Shown here in pieces: positions 47,038 to 59,438 of a stretch of DNA of 64,000 nucleotides (positions are counted from its first letter, which is position 1; each line of letters starts with the position of its first letter). The stretch is from Tanytarsus gracilentus (taxonomy: Eukaryota; Arthropoda; Insecta; Diptera; Chironomidae), in contig JAXRKN010000044.1 of assembly GCA_038502055.1 (NCBI GenBank), positions 1,026,001 to 1,090,000 on the forward strand. The letters are read 5' to 3'. Under the pieces are notes generated by a model. That model made no database searches. It was not told the origin of the DNA and saw only the letters and a program-made list of their open reading frames with translations. Position numbers and translations under genes: made by a program.

Positions 47038-47399
47038 AATTTTAATATATTTGTAACTGTTTTAAAATTAATTACACTTGTTGAGAATATTTTTAATTTA
47101 CAGGGAGCGATAATTTTGTTAAAAAATGATGTATGAACATCTTTAAACTCGAGATTGAAGTCTTTCCATGATCAGAAGAGGCAAAAATCTTGATACCTGC
47201 ATTGTTTTCTAAAAATTTTAACGATAAAAAAAATAAACTCTTTGATAATAAAAAGTTTTATCTTTTTGTTCATAACCAATTTTTGTTTATACCTTTTAAA
47301 TAATTAGGTATTTTCAGGTAAATTTAATGTTTTGAAACTTTTAAAACATTAAATACCTGATAAATATCAATTTTTATGAATTAAAGCATGATTTTTTGA

Positions 47400-49010
47400 A
47401 GTAATATTTAAACTCTAGTAGCAGTCCTGGCCGGAAATTCCTCAAAAATCATCGATGCTAATCGATTCCTGGCCCAATCACAAGTTCAACGGCATACATG
47501 AAGTCATAGTTCTGAAAAAATGGACATTAGTGGCACTCCAGGCCGGCCATGATGGACACTCCTCAAAAATCATCAATGCCAATCGATTCCTGGTCAAATT
47601 ACGAGTTCAACGATACCCATGAAGCCATAGTTCTGAAAAATGGACATTAGTGGCACTCCAGGCCGGCCATGATAGACACTCCTCAAAAATCATCAATGTT
47701 AATCGATTCCTGGTCAAATTACGAGTTCAACGATACCCATGAAGCCATAGTTCTGAAAAATGGACATTAGTGGCACTCCAGGCCGGCCATGATAGACACT
47801 CCTCAAAAATCATCAATGCCAATCGATTCCTGGTCAAATTACGAGTTCAACGATACCCATGAAGCCATAGTTCTGGAAAATGGACATTAGTGTCACTCCA
47901 GGCCGGCCATGATAGACACTCCTCAAAAATCATCAATGCCAATCGATTCCTGGTCAAATTACGAGTTCAACGATACCCATGAAGCCATAGTTCTGAAAAA
48001 TGGACATTAGTGGCACTCCCGGCCGGCCATGATGGACACTCCTCAAAAATCATCAATTCCAATCGATTCCTGGTCAAATTACGAGTTCAACGATACCCAT
48101 GAAGCCATAGTTCTGAAAAATGGACATTAGTGGCACTCCAGGCCGGCCATGATGGACACTCCTCAAAAATCGTCAATGCCAATCGATTCCTGATGCAATT
48201 ACGAGTTCAACGATACCCATGAAGCCATAGTTCTGGAAAATGGACATTAGTGGCACTCCCGGCCGGCCATGATGGACACTCCTCAAAAATCATCAATGCC
48301 AATCGATTCCTGGTCAAATTACGAGTTCAACGATACCCATGAAGCCATAGTTCTGAAAAATGGACATTAGTGGCACTCCCGGCCGGCCATGATGGACACT
48401 CCTCAAAAATCATCAATGCCAATCGATTCCTGGTCAAATTACGAGTTCAACGATACCCATGAAGCCATAGTTCTGAAAAATGGACATTAGTGGCACTCCA
48501 GGCCGGCCATGATGGACACTCCTCAAAAATCGTCAATGCCAATCGATTCCTGATGCACTTACGAGTTTAACGATACCCATGAAGCCATATAAAAGAAAAT
48601 TTGTATGAAAAAGGACATTTTTGCACTCAGGGACGGTCCTTGGAGGGTCGGACCTCAAAACTAAATACTTCTTGCACAACTAGAGCCAAAACCCGATCTT
48701 TAGCCACAAACCCGAGTCAAATCCGATCAGCCGTTCTTGAGATATGCCGCCCACTAAGATCGTGAGAAAGTAAGAAAGTAAGAAAGTGAGAAAGTAAGAA
48801 AGTGAGAAAGTGAGAAAGTAAGATGACTTAAATGGCTCTAACTCCTCGTAGGATCAACCGATTTCAAATCTGTTTTCCCAGTTTGTAGGGTTTGGCTGGC
48901 CTATCATTTGAGTATAAGTTTTGATATTGCACAATGTAATGTCTTGGCACTAGGGGCCGAAAACAGGTTTTGGAAAAATCCAAAATTAATATATAGCGGA
49001 GCTATAATTT
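47400..49010. mobile_element. Helentron-like element, copy 2, left end unclear
   Basis: It shares the whole right part with copy 1: the GGACGGTCCTTGGAGGGTCG block, the GAGAAAGT microsatellite and the GCACTAGGGGC region. It ends with the same TATAGCGGAGCTATA hairpin at 48992-49006. The central minisatellite has expanded to about ten units. No left ATAGCTCCGC is seen, so the left end is truncated or diverged. Confidence 0.6.
47401..48590. repeat. 120-bp minisatellite, about 10 units
   Basis: TGGACATTAGTGGCACTCC recurs at 47521, 47641, 47761, 47881 (with one change), 48001, 48121, 48241, 48361 and 48481, exactly 120 bp apart; an older, more diverged unit precedes them. Each unit contains GGCCGGCC and ACGAGTTCAACGATACCCAT. 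Unit-to-unit identity is very high, indicating recent unequal exchange or replication slippage. Confidence 0.95.
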
Positions 49011-50250
49011 TCTCTAATAAATTTTCATCACAAAACGAATTTAAATGCTTCAACATGGGGTAAACTATATTCCACTGTCATTATATAATTTCTATAGCAA
49101 GTTCGTTAACATGCCTCCAATGTTTTTCCCATGATAATGTCATACATAAATTTACATGGTAATCTCGAAGTGATTTACAGAAATTGCTATCTGTCTACTG
49201 ATTATAATGTTCGTTGTATGCTGGAAAGAAAGCATGGTGCCATCTTTTACTCGTGTTAAAGCTCCTCTCAGTGGATGACACTTAAATTTTTTGAAAATAT
49301 TTTTATTTTTTAATTTGTCATTCATGCAAAATTTATTCAATCTCATCATGTCAATCTTTGCAGCTTCCAAAAGTCGTTATCTAAAATGACCATATGGGAT
49401 ACAAATTAATTATCACATTAACAATTTTATGGAAAATAAGCAGTAACAAATTAATTAGCTGTAATTATTTGTTCCTTAATTGAAATGCCATCAATGTCGT
49501 TTTAATTGAGGAAGGAATCCTTTGAGTAAGCACACGCACGCTATTAAAAAGGTTTTTTGTGGGTTTGTTAACTTTCATCAATATTTAAACATGAAAATTT
49601 TCATGAGAACAAATATTTTACTTGAGAGAGTTTGTAGATTGATAATTTGAGTGAATGTTTATGAAAATTTAATTTAAGAAAATTAATAAATTATGGAAAA
49701 TGTGAATGTTATTTAATTTTTTATAAAATTTTAATTCTGACCGTTTAAGAACTTTCATAAATGTCTCGTTAACACCTAAAGCAATTAATTTTATTTTGAT
49801 TTACATTATAAATTATTCATTAACCACCTCTGCGAAGTGTTGAGGAAAATTTGCTTTGAATTTCCACAATATTTCACCCTTTTAAATCTTTTTTATAATT
49901 TTCAACTACAGTCTCCATAATTATTCATACTTAAAGTGTAAATAGACTCGTAATTAACTCTCGGTTGTCTTGCTTATAAAACTAATTAACGTGAAACGTG
50001 AAAATTCTTGTGGCGCGAGCAAAAAACAATCATAAACAAAATTCAACATGAGATGAAAAGTTTTTGATGCTCATTCATCATCTTCGTCACGGACCAGCTT
50101 CTCACATGTTTTTAACACAAAAAGTTTGATGGGAAATGAGAAAAAGTTTGGAATTAAGTTGGGTTTTAAAGATGACCCACAAAAAAAATTGAATTTAAAA
50201 CTTCCAAAAAATGTAAACAAATTTTCTTTTGTCAGAAAATAAATTAAATT

Positions 50251-51655
50251 TTATTCATTCGAGTTTGCCACATAAAAAATCGAAATAACAAAAAATATTT
50301 TCAAAAAAAGTGCAAAATCGTAAAAGTGACTAATTGCTCGATTACACGGAGTCTGTCCGGCTGCGGTCTCACACAAGCAAAGCTCGAGCTCATGTCCATT
50401 TTTCATTTGCGTATAACATCCTGAATTCACTGCCGTCTCATTCTCGACGTTTACTTTCGTGCAGATATAAGTGATGTTCTCGACTACAAGAAATTTCCAT
50501 TATTCTTAGCACAAAAAAAAAGAAATCTCAACCTTCGCCTTGAGCGTGCAGCGATTTTAATTCCAATTTATCAAATAAACTCACCCGCACCATTGAATGT
50601 GTATGAAACTTTGGCGCACACTTCTCCCCTAACCAGTCGACATGCCACTGACGTGGGTTTATCTCGATATTTATTCCAAATGTAGTCAGTATCAGGGACG
50701 TTGCTGTTATCTAGTTGGAGAGAGGAAAACAGGAGAAAATTTTCGCTTTGATTAATGATGTCACACTGTCGAATTCAGTCATCGAGAATTTTATTTTGGT
50801 GAACAATTCAAGCTGTGTGTGGGCGAATGAAATGTTTTGAAAATTTGCTCAACAATTGTGGTGCAAGGGAAAGGTACTCAATCTTAAATTTAAATTATTG
50901 CAGTTTGTAAACATCAAAAGCTAAAACTGCTATAACTGCAATAATTTTTTTTGAAAGTTTATATCTCACTTTTTCATTCCTAGTGGTTTCAAATGGCCAT
51001 CCCGGGATCGGGATTCTTGGGAAATTTTGGACAGTTTTTAATTCCGGGATCCCAAAAAAATGTATTCCGATCTCGTGAGATTGAAAAGGTAATTTTTCAT
51101 AAAATAAATGAATTTTGAACGAATTTTTTAATTCATTTTAAAGTTTTGACATTTTTTTGAATAAAATCAAATGAATTAAAAAAAAATATTTTATAGGCCC
51201 AAAACTACTTTTTTAAGATCAAAATTCTAAAAAGTATTTTTTGTATTAGTCTTTACAAAATATTTTTAAATTTTCTATAAATTTTTTTTCCCGGGATCCC
51301 AAAATTTAAATTCCCGGGATTTTCAAAAGCCCTATTCACTCCACATGTTTATCCAAAAATTTATCGCTATAAAACTAACTCAACTTGTAACGACCAAGGG
51401 ATGTGTGCATGGCACGGTCTTGTCGCCTTTTATCACATCGCTGCATGTGGCATTTTTGAACTGACTCTCCTCATTAAATTTCGGACCGAGCCATGTAAAT
51501 CGAAAACAGTATGGAGGTTCCATTACAGTTTTATTGTTGCCATTTATTTCCATCGTTATCTCTTCGCATCGGCATGCACGGATTAAAATGCTGAAGACAA
51601 ACAGCGTCGTTATTGTTTTATGATGTTCAGATCTTGGCACTGCTACAAATTGCAT
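50251..51655 (-). CDS. Ly6/uPAR-type (quiver/sleepless-like) GPI-anchored protein
   Basis: Exons are 51655-51385, 50710-50585 and 50483-50251, giving 209 residues; an upstream in-frame ATG at 51673 would add six. A signal peptide covers about residues 10-30 (TITTLFVFSILIRACRC). The body has many Cys, N-glycosylation sites (NKT, NAT, NIT, NET), and a C-terminal CYTQMKNGHELELCLCETAA then PCN, the characteristic end of insect Ly6 domains. A hydrophobic tail (FALFLKIFFVISIFYVA) suggests GPI anchoring. Such proteins act at the cell surface or in the secretory pathway as chaperones or modulators of channels and septate junctions. Which insect Ly6 protein it corresponds to is unclear. Intron 1 (674 bp) carries a hAT-type MITE. 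Confidence 0.78.
50981..51334. mobile_element. 354-bp hAT-type MITE in the Ly6 gene intron
   Basis: The ends TAGTGGTTTCAAATGGCC and, inverted, TAGGGCTTTTGAAAATCCC lie between 8-bp direct repeats TTCATTCC (50973-50980) and TTCACTCC (51335-51342, one mismatch). CCCGGGATC palindromes lie just inside both ends. It has no coding capacity. The 8-bp duplications and TA..TA ends fit hAT, but its terminal sequence differs from the 40584 element. Confidence 0.75.
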
Positions 51656-51673
51656 TTTTTTCTCGCTTGACAA

Positions 51674-54600
51674 AATTCAGTTTGAAATGTTGTTAAAGAC
51701 TATCGAGTAGATGAGTACTGACATTCTCCACACCACTTTCTTATCTTATCAAACTCGACTTTGCCGCTTGCTAGCTGCCGGTGTGACATGGAATTTACAT
51801 TCCGTTGAACATGCTCGCATCGTATTGCGTTGTTAAAAAAAAGAGAGAGAAAAATATCATAGGGAAGTGGAAAAGTGGAGAAAGTGAGGTGGAAATTTTC
51901 GAATAATTTTTAAAAAATTAAGATTTTATTTTGAAACTAATGAAGTAATAAAAAAATTATTAAACCCGCTAATTGAATTTTTTCGAGACAAAATTTAGAT
52001 TTTTTTAAATTTATTAAATTAATTCATTAACGAAAGCTACTTAATAAAATTTCTTAATTTTCTTTCAATTCGACATCTTTTAATTTAAAGCTTTCATCAA
52101 TACCCCTTTAAATTTTCCCAAACTCCCTGCTTCACCAGTTTGACATGCTTTTCGCATTCTCACTTTATTTGGAGTTAGAAAATGTTTTTCTTCTTCTTCT
52201 TTTAAATACACCTTGAGGAAATGTATGTACTCAAGTGTGTGTGTGTGTGTAATTCAATCTCAAGTGTGACTGAGAAAATAAAAGACGAGAGAAAAAATAG
52301 CAAAAAAAATGTTAGTGCATAATCACGCTCGAGTGTCAGGTGTGTGGATTGAGGAGATGATAAAGTGAAGGATTTCTTCAATGTCTTTAAGTGGTTCTCT
52401 TGGTTAGAGATTATGACGGTAAGTCTTCAAAAAAGTTGACAAGATGATGAAGTGGAAATTACAGAAAAATTATCGAAAGCTTTTTCAAGAAAACTTTTAA
52501 AATAAAATTATTTTGAGCTTTTTTCAAAAGAGCTTTTAATATTTAGAAAAATCTCGTAAATCGCAAATTAATGAGTTTCAATTGGTCATTGAAAAAAAAG
52601 AATTAAAATCTAATTTTAGCTAATTGAAATTTTCCTTCTCCATTAATTCTCATCAATAAATTATTGCCATTCTCTTTTAAGCGTCCTTCAATAATTAATA
52701 ACGTCACACTCGAATTTCATTCATTCAAGAAAGAATTTTCATTCAATTATTTATTTTTTGCATTTCATAAAAAAATTTCTTGTGATTGCTTTTTATTTTC
52801 ATGACAGAGCACATCGCTGTCGTTGAGTGGAAGCACATTGAAAATCGGAAGTTTCTTAAAGCGTAAAAATATCACGTTCAACACTAAAAGATGAAAGAAA
52901 TTGCTGATGAAGTAATTAAAATCAAAGCATGGCAAAAAAAAACTCTCAAAAGGCTTTTCAGTGATGAAGAGAGACACGCGGTGGCAGCAACGATCTTAGA
53001 GGGAAATGTAAATAAAAATTTGTGGAGGTAAATATTGAACTTCCTTTTGTCTTTCTGTTTACTTTTCGATAATTTTCATCATCGAAGTGGAAAAAATAAG
53101 TTTGAAATTTTAATTACTTTTTAGAAAAATTGCGTTGATTTTTAATTCTAAAAAATTTTGAGTGCTTTTGAGAAGTTTTAAGCTTTTTTTTTGCTCTGTT
53201 CAATTTCTTTCAGTAACTTTTTCTCGGATAAATCGAAAAATCTCAGAACAATTTTTATTAAATCAACTCTGAATTTTTCTCTTTGATCCAAAATAATCGC
53301 TTGATACATTCAAAAAAGATAAAACCGAACTTATTGAATATCATTCGTCTCTTTTTATATCCTCCGAAAGGATATCGTTAACCCTCATTTGCAATGAGAA
53401 TAAATCAGAAATCGGAATTGTAATTTTGTGTCCTTTTTCCTCAAATCGAAAATGAAATAAATTGGATGAAATTTTTTACAAATTTTAAAGGTCATAAAAT
53501 ATATGAAAATTCGTTGTGACGTCACTAAATTTCAAAATATAAAAATAACTTTTTGTTCTTCGTTTATTTCTGTAAAATTGTGGATGCAAAAGTGTTTTTT
53601 GAAAATTCCCTAAATTGACAATGAATAGCATGTCATTTGTAGTGCGGTGAGGAAATTTCACAATAAGATTCACATTGAAATTATTGGAGCGTAAAAGGAA
53701 AGTTTTTCAATTTGGGTAGGAAGTGAAATGTTGGAAATTTGCGTCCTGTGAAGTTTCAAAAAGTTTTGCATTAGAAATTTTTACAAAAATATTTTTTTTA
53801 ATTTTTTAATTGCATTAAAAATTTAATGAAATTTTTTTCTCATGTCCACAAATTCTGCAATCACAGCCCCGCAAAGTACGATGATCTCAAAATTAATTAA
53901 AACATTCTCGTTCCTTCTTTTTTCCTTCAGCCACTGTGCACTCATAATTACAGTGTTCATGACACAACGATGACGATAATGATGCGGTGTGGATGAGTGA
54001 GGTTATAAAATAAAGTGAAGCACTAGAAGCGAGAGTGCTTCTGTGCATTATTCACTCATCTTTTCAATAATTTTTTTGATGAGATTTTGCTCAAAAAAAA
54101 TATTAAAATTTCTTAACTAACGGTATCTAATAAATTTACCATTTAAATTCCAGAATAAATTAATCAACAAAAATCTCCCTTAACGATGACATTACAAAAG
54201 TTATGCACTTAATGATCCATCAAGAGAGAATGAAAGAAAAATTTAATTAAAAGACAAAAAATGGCAGAACAAGAAAATTCTTCATGACCCAAAGTCGATC
54301 CATCAAGCTCAAGAGACGGATGCGAAATGGAAGAAGAAGATTAAGCGGAAAGAAATAATCATTATTTTAATGGAAGCTGGTCTAGTTGCTAGAAAGTTTA
54401 AATTGTGATAGTTTTGAAATGTTTAATGTTGGCGGATGAAACGAAATTAGAGAAGTGCAAGAAAGTTCCTATAATTTAATACGAATTTTTATAGGAAGTT
54501 TAATAGGACTTTTCAAATTTTTCTAACCTTGTTTTTCTTAACTTTTAAACTCCTTAAATATAAATTAAAAATATCATAAAAAATTAAAATAAATGTTCCG

Positions 54601-54737
54601 TGTTTTTGAAAAATAAATCAATGATTTTTAAAATCATTTTTCGAATTTGTATTTTATTTTAGTTCAAAAAAACAACCAATGACTCTACTAGTAACAACTA
54701 GCTTTTATCTTTTTAAAAAGCAATTGCGTCTTCACTT
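51674..54737. other. intergenic, nothing recognised
   Basis: This is AT-rich sequence with a short TGTGTGTGTG run near 52236 and scattered AAAGCTT words. No frame over about 70 codons has domain-like content. Confidence 0.6.
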
Positions 54738-55841
54738 TTATTCACTTCCACATCCACAATTCACCAAACTGTTTGATGCCATTTCAGCGTTAAAATTTTT
54801 ATAGCAAGTCGTTCGATATTTAAATGCGACATGATTTTGAACCCAATTGTAAGAGCCAATCATGTAAAGATTTTGATTGTTGGGATTCTTATTGATATCA
54901 ATGCAAGATGTCGCATTTGGACTTCCGGAGTAGAATGAAAGAGTAATTGGACCCATTGCGTTTGGTGAAGTTCGGCTGAAGAAAATTGTTGTTAAGAATT
55001 CTGGGTCAATGGCGATAACTGGATTTTCCCATAAATTAATCATAACTGAGCCACCCATGCCGAGAGTTCCAGTGTGTTCAAATTCTAAGTTAGGAATGTA
55101 ACTTATTTGATTGCTGCCAAAAGAGGCCATTTGAAGTTGTGTCAAGTCTTTAAAAATAGCCGGATGTAAGGCATTGATTTTATTATAAGAAAATTCAATT
55201 TGGTTTAATCCAAAACTTTGTTTGAAAAGCAATGCAGGAATGCAAGAAATTTCATTATATGAGACTTGAAGCATTTTCAAGCTCTCCAAACCCACAAAAG
55301 CTTTTTCATCAATCGTTCGAATTTTGTTATAGCTAAGCATCAAATATTCAACAAAATGGCAACCGCTCGCAAATTTCGCTGGGATGTGAGAAATTGAATT
55401 TTGAATGATATTGATCGAGCTCATAGTTTCACAGTTATTAATGTTGTCAGTGATGAGTGCGATGATCGAAGCATTTGTGGCTGAGAATGACATTAGATTT
55501 GGAAAATACTTGAAGATTCTTGATGGAATATATTTTGGAGGGGAATTTTTATCAAAATCCAAGCTGTTTTTTGTGATGTCGACGTAGTTCGAAGGTTGGT
55601 CAAGAATGGTGATTTCTTCGTCAGCTGAAGAAAGAGGAGTGATTGTGAAAGTATTGCATGATGGCCAAGGAATTCCACCACTAAAATTGCAGGTTATATT
55701 GGCTGCTTCAGTCAAGCCAATAAAAATAAAAACAAGTGCGAAGAATCTTGAAAAAATATAGAATATTAATTAAATGTTAAAATTGCAATGAATTAAAATC
55801 CAATGACTTTTTAAGTTCTAAAAATTGAGAGCTCACTTCAT
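54738..55841 (-). CDS. secreted leucine-rich-repeat protein, array member 1
   Basis: Exons are 55841-55837 (ATGAA only) and 55746-54738, giving 337 residues. Residues 1-17 are a signal peptide (MKFFALVFIFIGLTEAA). The mature start CNFSGGIPWPSC and ITPLSSADEEITILDQPSNYVD is shared by all array members. LRRs follow: FPNLMSFSATNASI, VEYLMLSYNKIRTIDEKAF, LKMLQVSYNEISCIPALLF, LNQIEFSYNKINALHPAIF and LQMASFGSNQISYIPNLEF. The Cys-containing C-terminal cap ends NSLVNCGCGSE. It is presumably extracellular; ligand unknown. The next member starts about 560 bp further right. Confidence 0.88.
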
Positions 55842-55878
55842 TATAATTTTAACTGTTTCACAAGAAAATTTAAATTAA

Positions 55879-55914
55879 ACTGAAACTGCTCGAATAAACT
55901 CAGCTTCTTTTAAA
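55879..55914 (-). promoter_or_regulatory. core promoter of LRR member 1
   Basis: On the minus strand an arthropod initiator TCAGT lies at 55883-55879, with a TTTAAAAG TATA-like box about 29 bp upstream (55907-55914). The predicted 5' UTR is about 40 nt. The same arrangement recurs at members 2 and 4. Confidence 0.55.
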
Positions 55915-56402
55915 CAAAATTAAACCAAAAATTGGGGATTTTTATCATCTAACGTCTACGACTAAATATTATTTTTATAATCTCAACAGGTTTATGGCAT
56001 TAAAAACAAACGTTTTGAATCGTAATTTTCTCGTTAAAAACCAACAAGATAATAAAATTGTTTTTTTCTTATCGTTAATTCAACTTGAGATAGAACACGT
56101 GACGAATTTTAAATGCATGTAAGAGAAATATTTTACGGTTGTTTTTTGAACGCAAATTATATTTTATTTAATTTTTCAAATCATTTAAATTTAAATTTTT
56201 GTTTAAAAACGTCATGATTAAGGCGCTACCAATTAGGAATTCTCCAATGTACTAGTCACAATTATCATACCCTTCCATACCTCATTGGGAACTCAGAAAT
56301 ACAGAGTTGCAGTTGAGAATTATTGCAGCTTCAAATAAAACTGCAATAATTTAAAAATACTACATACGTTGGTTGTTTCCCTTTGAGGCTTCCACAAAGT
56401 CA

Positions 56403-57493
56403 TTATTCACTTCCACACCCACAATTCACCAAACTGTTTGATGCCATTTCAGCGTTAAAATTTTTATAGCAAGTCGTTCGATATTTTAAAGCGACATGAG
56501 TTTTCACCCAATCAGCAGAGCCAATATAATAAGGCAATTCACTTTCAGGGTATTTTTTGATATCAATGCAAGATGGCGCATTTGGATCGCTAGAGTAAAA
56601 ATTAACATCAATTGATGAAGTATAACTGAGAAAAATTGTTGTTAAGAATTCTGGATCGATTGCAATAACTGGATTGTCAAATAATTTAACCTGAATTAAA
56701 CCAATTGATCCGGTTTCAGTTTGATTAAAAAAAAGGTTTGGGATGTAACTGATTTCATTGGAGTCAAAACGAATCATATGAAGTTGTGTCAAGTCTTTAA
56801 AAATGGCCGGATGTAAGGCAGTGATTTTATTGCTAGAAAAATTAATGCTGTCAAGTCCCCAATTAGATTTAAAAAGCAAAGCGGGGATGCACGAAATTTG
56901 ATTCGAACGGACTAAAAGTGTTTTTAAGCTTTCCAACCCTTCGAAAGCTTTTTCGTCAATTGTTCGAATTTTGTTATAATTAAGCGACAAATGAACAAGA
57001 AAATGGCAACCACTCGCAAATCTTGCAGGTACGTGAGAAATTGAATTATCAATAATATAGATCGAGTTCATATTTTCACAGTTATTAAAATTGTCCGTCA
57101 CGAGTGCATTGATCGAAGCATTTGCGGCTGAAAAATGCATGAGATTCGGAAAATACTTGAAGATTTTTGTAGGTATGTAGTTGAGATGAAACTTTTTATT
57201 AAAGTCAAATCTGCTTGTTTTGATGTCGATGTAATTCGAAGGTTGGCCAAGAATGGTGATTTCTTCATCTGCCGAAGAAAGTGGAGTGATTGTGAAGTTA
57301 AAACATGATGGCCATGGTGTCCCACTATCAAAATTGCAGGTTATATTGGCTGCTTTAGTAAACGTTACTAAAATTAGAAGAAGTGCGAAGAATCTTGGAA
57401 AAAAATTTGAAAACATTATTTTAAAAATTGAGAAAATTAAAATTAAATAAATTTTTAAGGTGTAAAAGTTGGAAAAATGAAAGCTCACCTCAT
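56403..57493 (-). CDS. secreted leucine-rich-repeat protein, array member 2
   Basis: Exons are 57493-57489 (ATGAG only) and 57393-56403, giving 331 residues. I prefer this model to the read-through frame from 57530. It restores the same tiny first exon and a clean signal peptide (MRFFALLLILVTFTKAA) as in the neighbours. The N-terminal CNFDSGTPWPSC motif, five LRRs and the terminal NSLVNCGCGSE closely match member 1, so these two are the youngest pair. LRR asparagine and leucine positions are intact. Function unknown; binding of a protein or microbial ligand is the usual role of such domains. Confidence 0.88.
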
Positions 57494-57529
57494 AATTTTT
57501 GCTCTGTTCCACTAGATAATTTAAGTTCA

Positions 57530-57564
57530 ACTGAAAGTTTTCAACAAAATAAGGCGTTTTTAAG
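57530..57564 (-). promoter_or_regulatory. core promoter of LRR member 2
   Basis: An initiator TCAGT (57534-57530, minus strand) lies about 29 bp downstream of GCTTAAAAAC (near 57556-57564). The 5' UTR would be about 39 nt. A GATAAAAATCCC word further upstream is shared with member 1. Confidence 0.5.
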
Positions 57565-57835
57565 CAAAATTTTGCACAAAATTTGGGATTTTTATCTCAT
57601 CTTGTCTCATGATTAAATACTGTCTTATGCATGATGTTTATGGCATTAAAAATAAAAGTTTTCTGAGAAAATTGTTTTATTTAATTCACGTTTAAAATCA
57701 TCAAGATAACAAATCAATTTTCACAGTTAAAGTGTTTTTAATTTTAATTCAACACTTTGGCACGTGAAGAATTTTACATTTCAGAAAGTTGAAACTTTTT
57801 ATTTCTCATTAAATTTAAAAATTTAACGTTCAAAA

Positions 57836-58901
57836 TTAATCGACACTTCCACATGTGACTAAACTATTGCTCGCCATTTCTTCATTCCAATTTTTGTAGC
57901 ACGATGTTCGATGTCTGAAAGTGACATTTGCTTGTATCCAATTTGAAGAAGAAATCAAGAAAAACATTTGATTCATTGGATGACTTTGATCGACACACGT
58001 TGGCAGCTTGGTATTTTCACCAGGATTGAAATGAATGTTAAGTGAACTAATGCCGTGAGATAAAATATGTTCGTAGTGATAAGTCTTTAAAAGGCACGGA
58101 TCAATTGCAATAATTTCATTGGCAGCCAAATAAATCGACAGCGACGTCGAGAGAGTCCCGGTTCGAGCTAAATTAAAGTTTGGAATATATTTAATTTTAT
58201 TTGTTGCAAAATTCGCAGTTTGAAGAAGTGTCAAGTCTTTCAGAATTTCAGGATGCAATGCTGTGATTTGATTACTCGTTATCTCGATCGACTGAAGTCC
58301 TAAAGTATTTTGAAAGAGCATCGGAGGAATGCAAGTGATTTGGTTGCTTGAAACATAGAGAAACTGAAGACTTTCCAGACCCTCAAAAGCTTTCTCATCA
58401 ATCGTTTTAATTTTATTATTTAAAAGATTCATAGTTTCAAGAGCGAAGCAGTTTTTAGCAAATTTTGCAGGTACGTGAAAAATTGAATTCATAATCAAAT
58501 AAATTGTTTTTAAATTTTGACAATAATCAAATGAATTTTCAGTTAAAGTCGTGACGGAGACATTATAAGCATGAAAACTCAATAAATTTGGAAATATCTT
58601 GAAAATATTTGTTGGAATAAAATTAATGATTGAATTTGAGTCCATTTCAATGCCTGTTGTTGCATTGTCGATGTAATTCAAAGGTTGTCCAATAATTTTG
58701 ATTTCTTCATTAGCTGTAGTTACTGGTGTGATGTTGTGGAATTGACACGATGGCATCGGAGTTTCTTGTCCGAAGAAGCAAAAGACATCAGCACCATGTG
58801 AAAGTGCTATAAAAGCCAGAAGAACTGCTAAAGATCTGATTGATTAGAAAGTGAATTAAAATTATTAATTAGCTTTTATAATGTTGGACTTACTTAATCA
58901 T
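57836..58901 (-). CDS. secreted leucine-rich-repeat protein, array member 3
   Basis: Exons are 58901-58894 and 58835-57836, giving 335 residues. The signal peptide is MIKSLAVLLAFIALSHGA. The mature N-terminus has the DVFCFFGQETPMPSC version of the family motif, then ITPVTTANEEIKIIGQPLNYID. LRRs run from LLSFHAYNVSVTTL to LQTANFATNKIKYIPNF. The C-terminal cap has paired Cys and ends NSLVTCGSVD. It is closer to the N-terminal half of member 4 (shared NSLVTCGSV) than to members 1 and 2. Several N-glycosylation sites are present. No membrane anchor is seen. Confidence 0.87.
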
Positions 58902-58935
58902 TTTTAATTCTTTTCTCTTAGAAAGATAAAAATAA

Positions 58936-58963
58936 ACTGAAAGTTTTAAAAAGAATTTTATCA
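58936..58963 (-). promoter_or_regulatory. probable core promoter of LRR member 3
   Basis: An initiator TCAGT (58940-58936, minus strand) lies 37 nt before the start codon, as in the other members. The best TATA-like word, GATAAAA near 58957-58963, is only about 22 bp upstream, so this promoter is less certain. Confidence 0.35.
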
Positions 58964-59438
58964 CTTTTGAGTCAAAACTATCTTAAAAATTTATCTTATC
59001 ATGAAAGCTGTCAAGATTTAGCTCAACGGAAACTAAATAAATGTTCTTTATAATAATAAATTTAAAACTTACCGCATGATCTTTCAGTTTAGTTTTTTAT
59101 GGCATGAAACTAAACTTTTATATATAAAAAATTGTTTTTTAACCCACACGTGGCCGACTTTGTCTGCTAAGAGTTTCACAGAATTTTTTGGATTTTAACC
59201 AAATTTTAGAACTTTGCCATTAAAAATTTAAATTAATATTTTAAACGAATTTTTTGTGGAGAGTCAAAGGAATCACGAGCGTTAAGTGTTCTCAATTTTT
59301 TTAGCTAATCTTGAAAAATATCAAATATTGCTTGAAAATTAAGAAATAAGTTTTTATAAAATTATTTTGCTATTTTTAAAGAAATTTATTAACTTTTTAA
59401 ATACAGCAATAAAATATTTACCATATTATTGAATATTT

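Larger units (their letters stand above)
45971..50250. other. repeat-rich intergenic region
   Basis: No gene is seen. The stretch is dominated by two minisatellite-bearing elements (46106-47037 and about 47400-49010). After 49010 it is plain AT-rich sequence up to the Ly6-type gene. Confidence 0.65.

Noticed and set aside
46860..47045. 61-codon frame at the 3' part of the minisatellite element
   Set aside because: It lies in the conserved non-coding 3' block of the element; copy 2 has changes that break the frame.
47401..48590. CRISPR-like regular repeat array
   Set aside because: The repeat is a contiguous 120-bp tandem unit with no unique spacers, in a eukaryotic context.
57428..57530. 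Longer N-terminus for LRR member 2 read straight through from 57530
   Set aside because: The spliced model with a 5-nt first exon gives a proper signal peptide and matches the other three genes.
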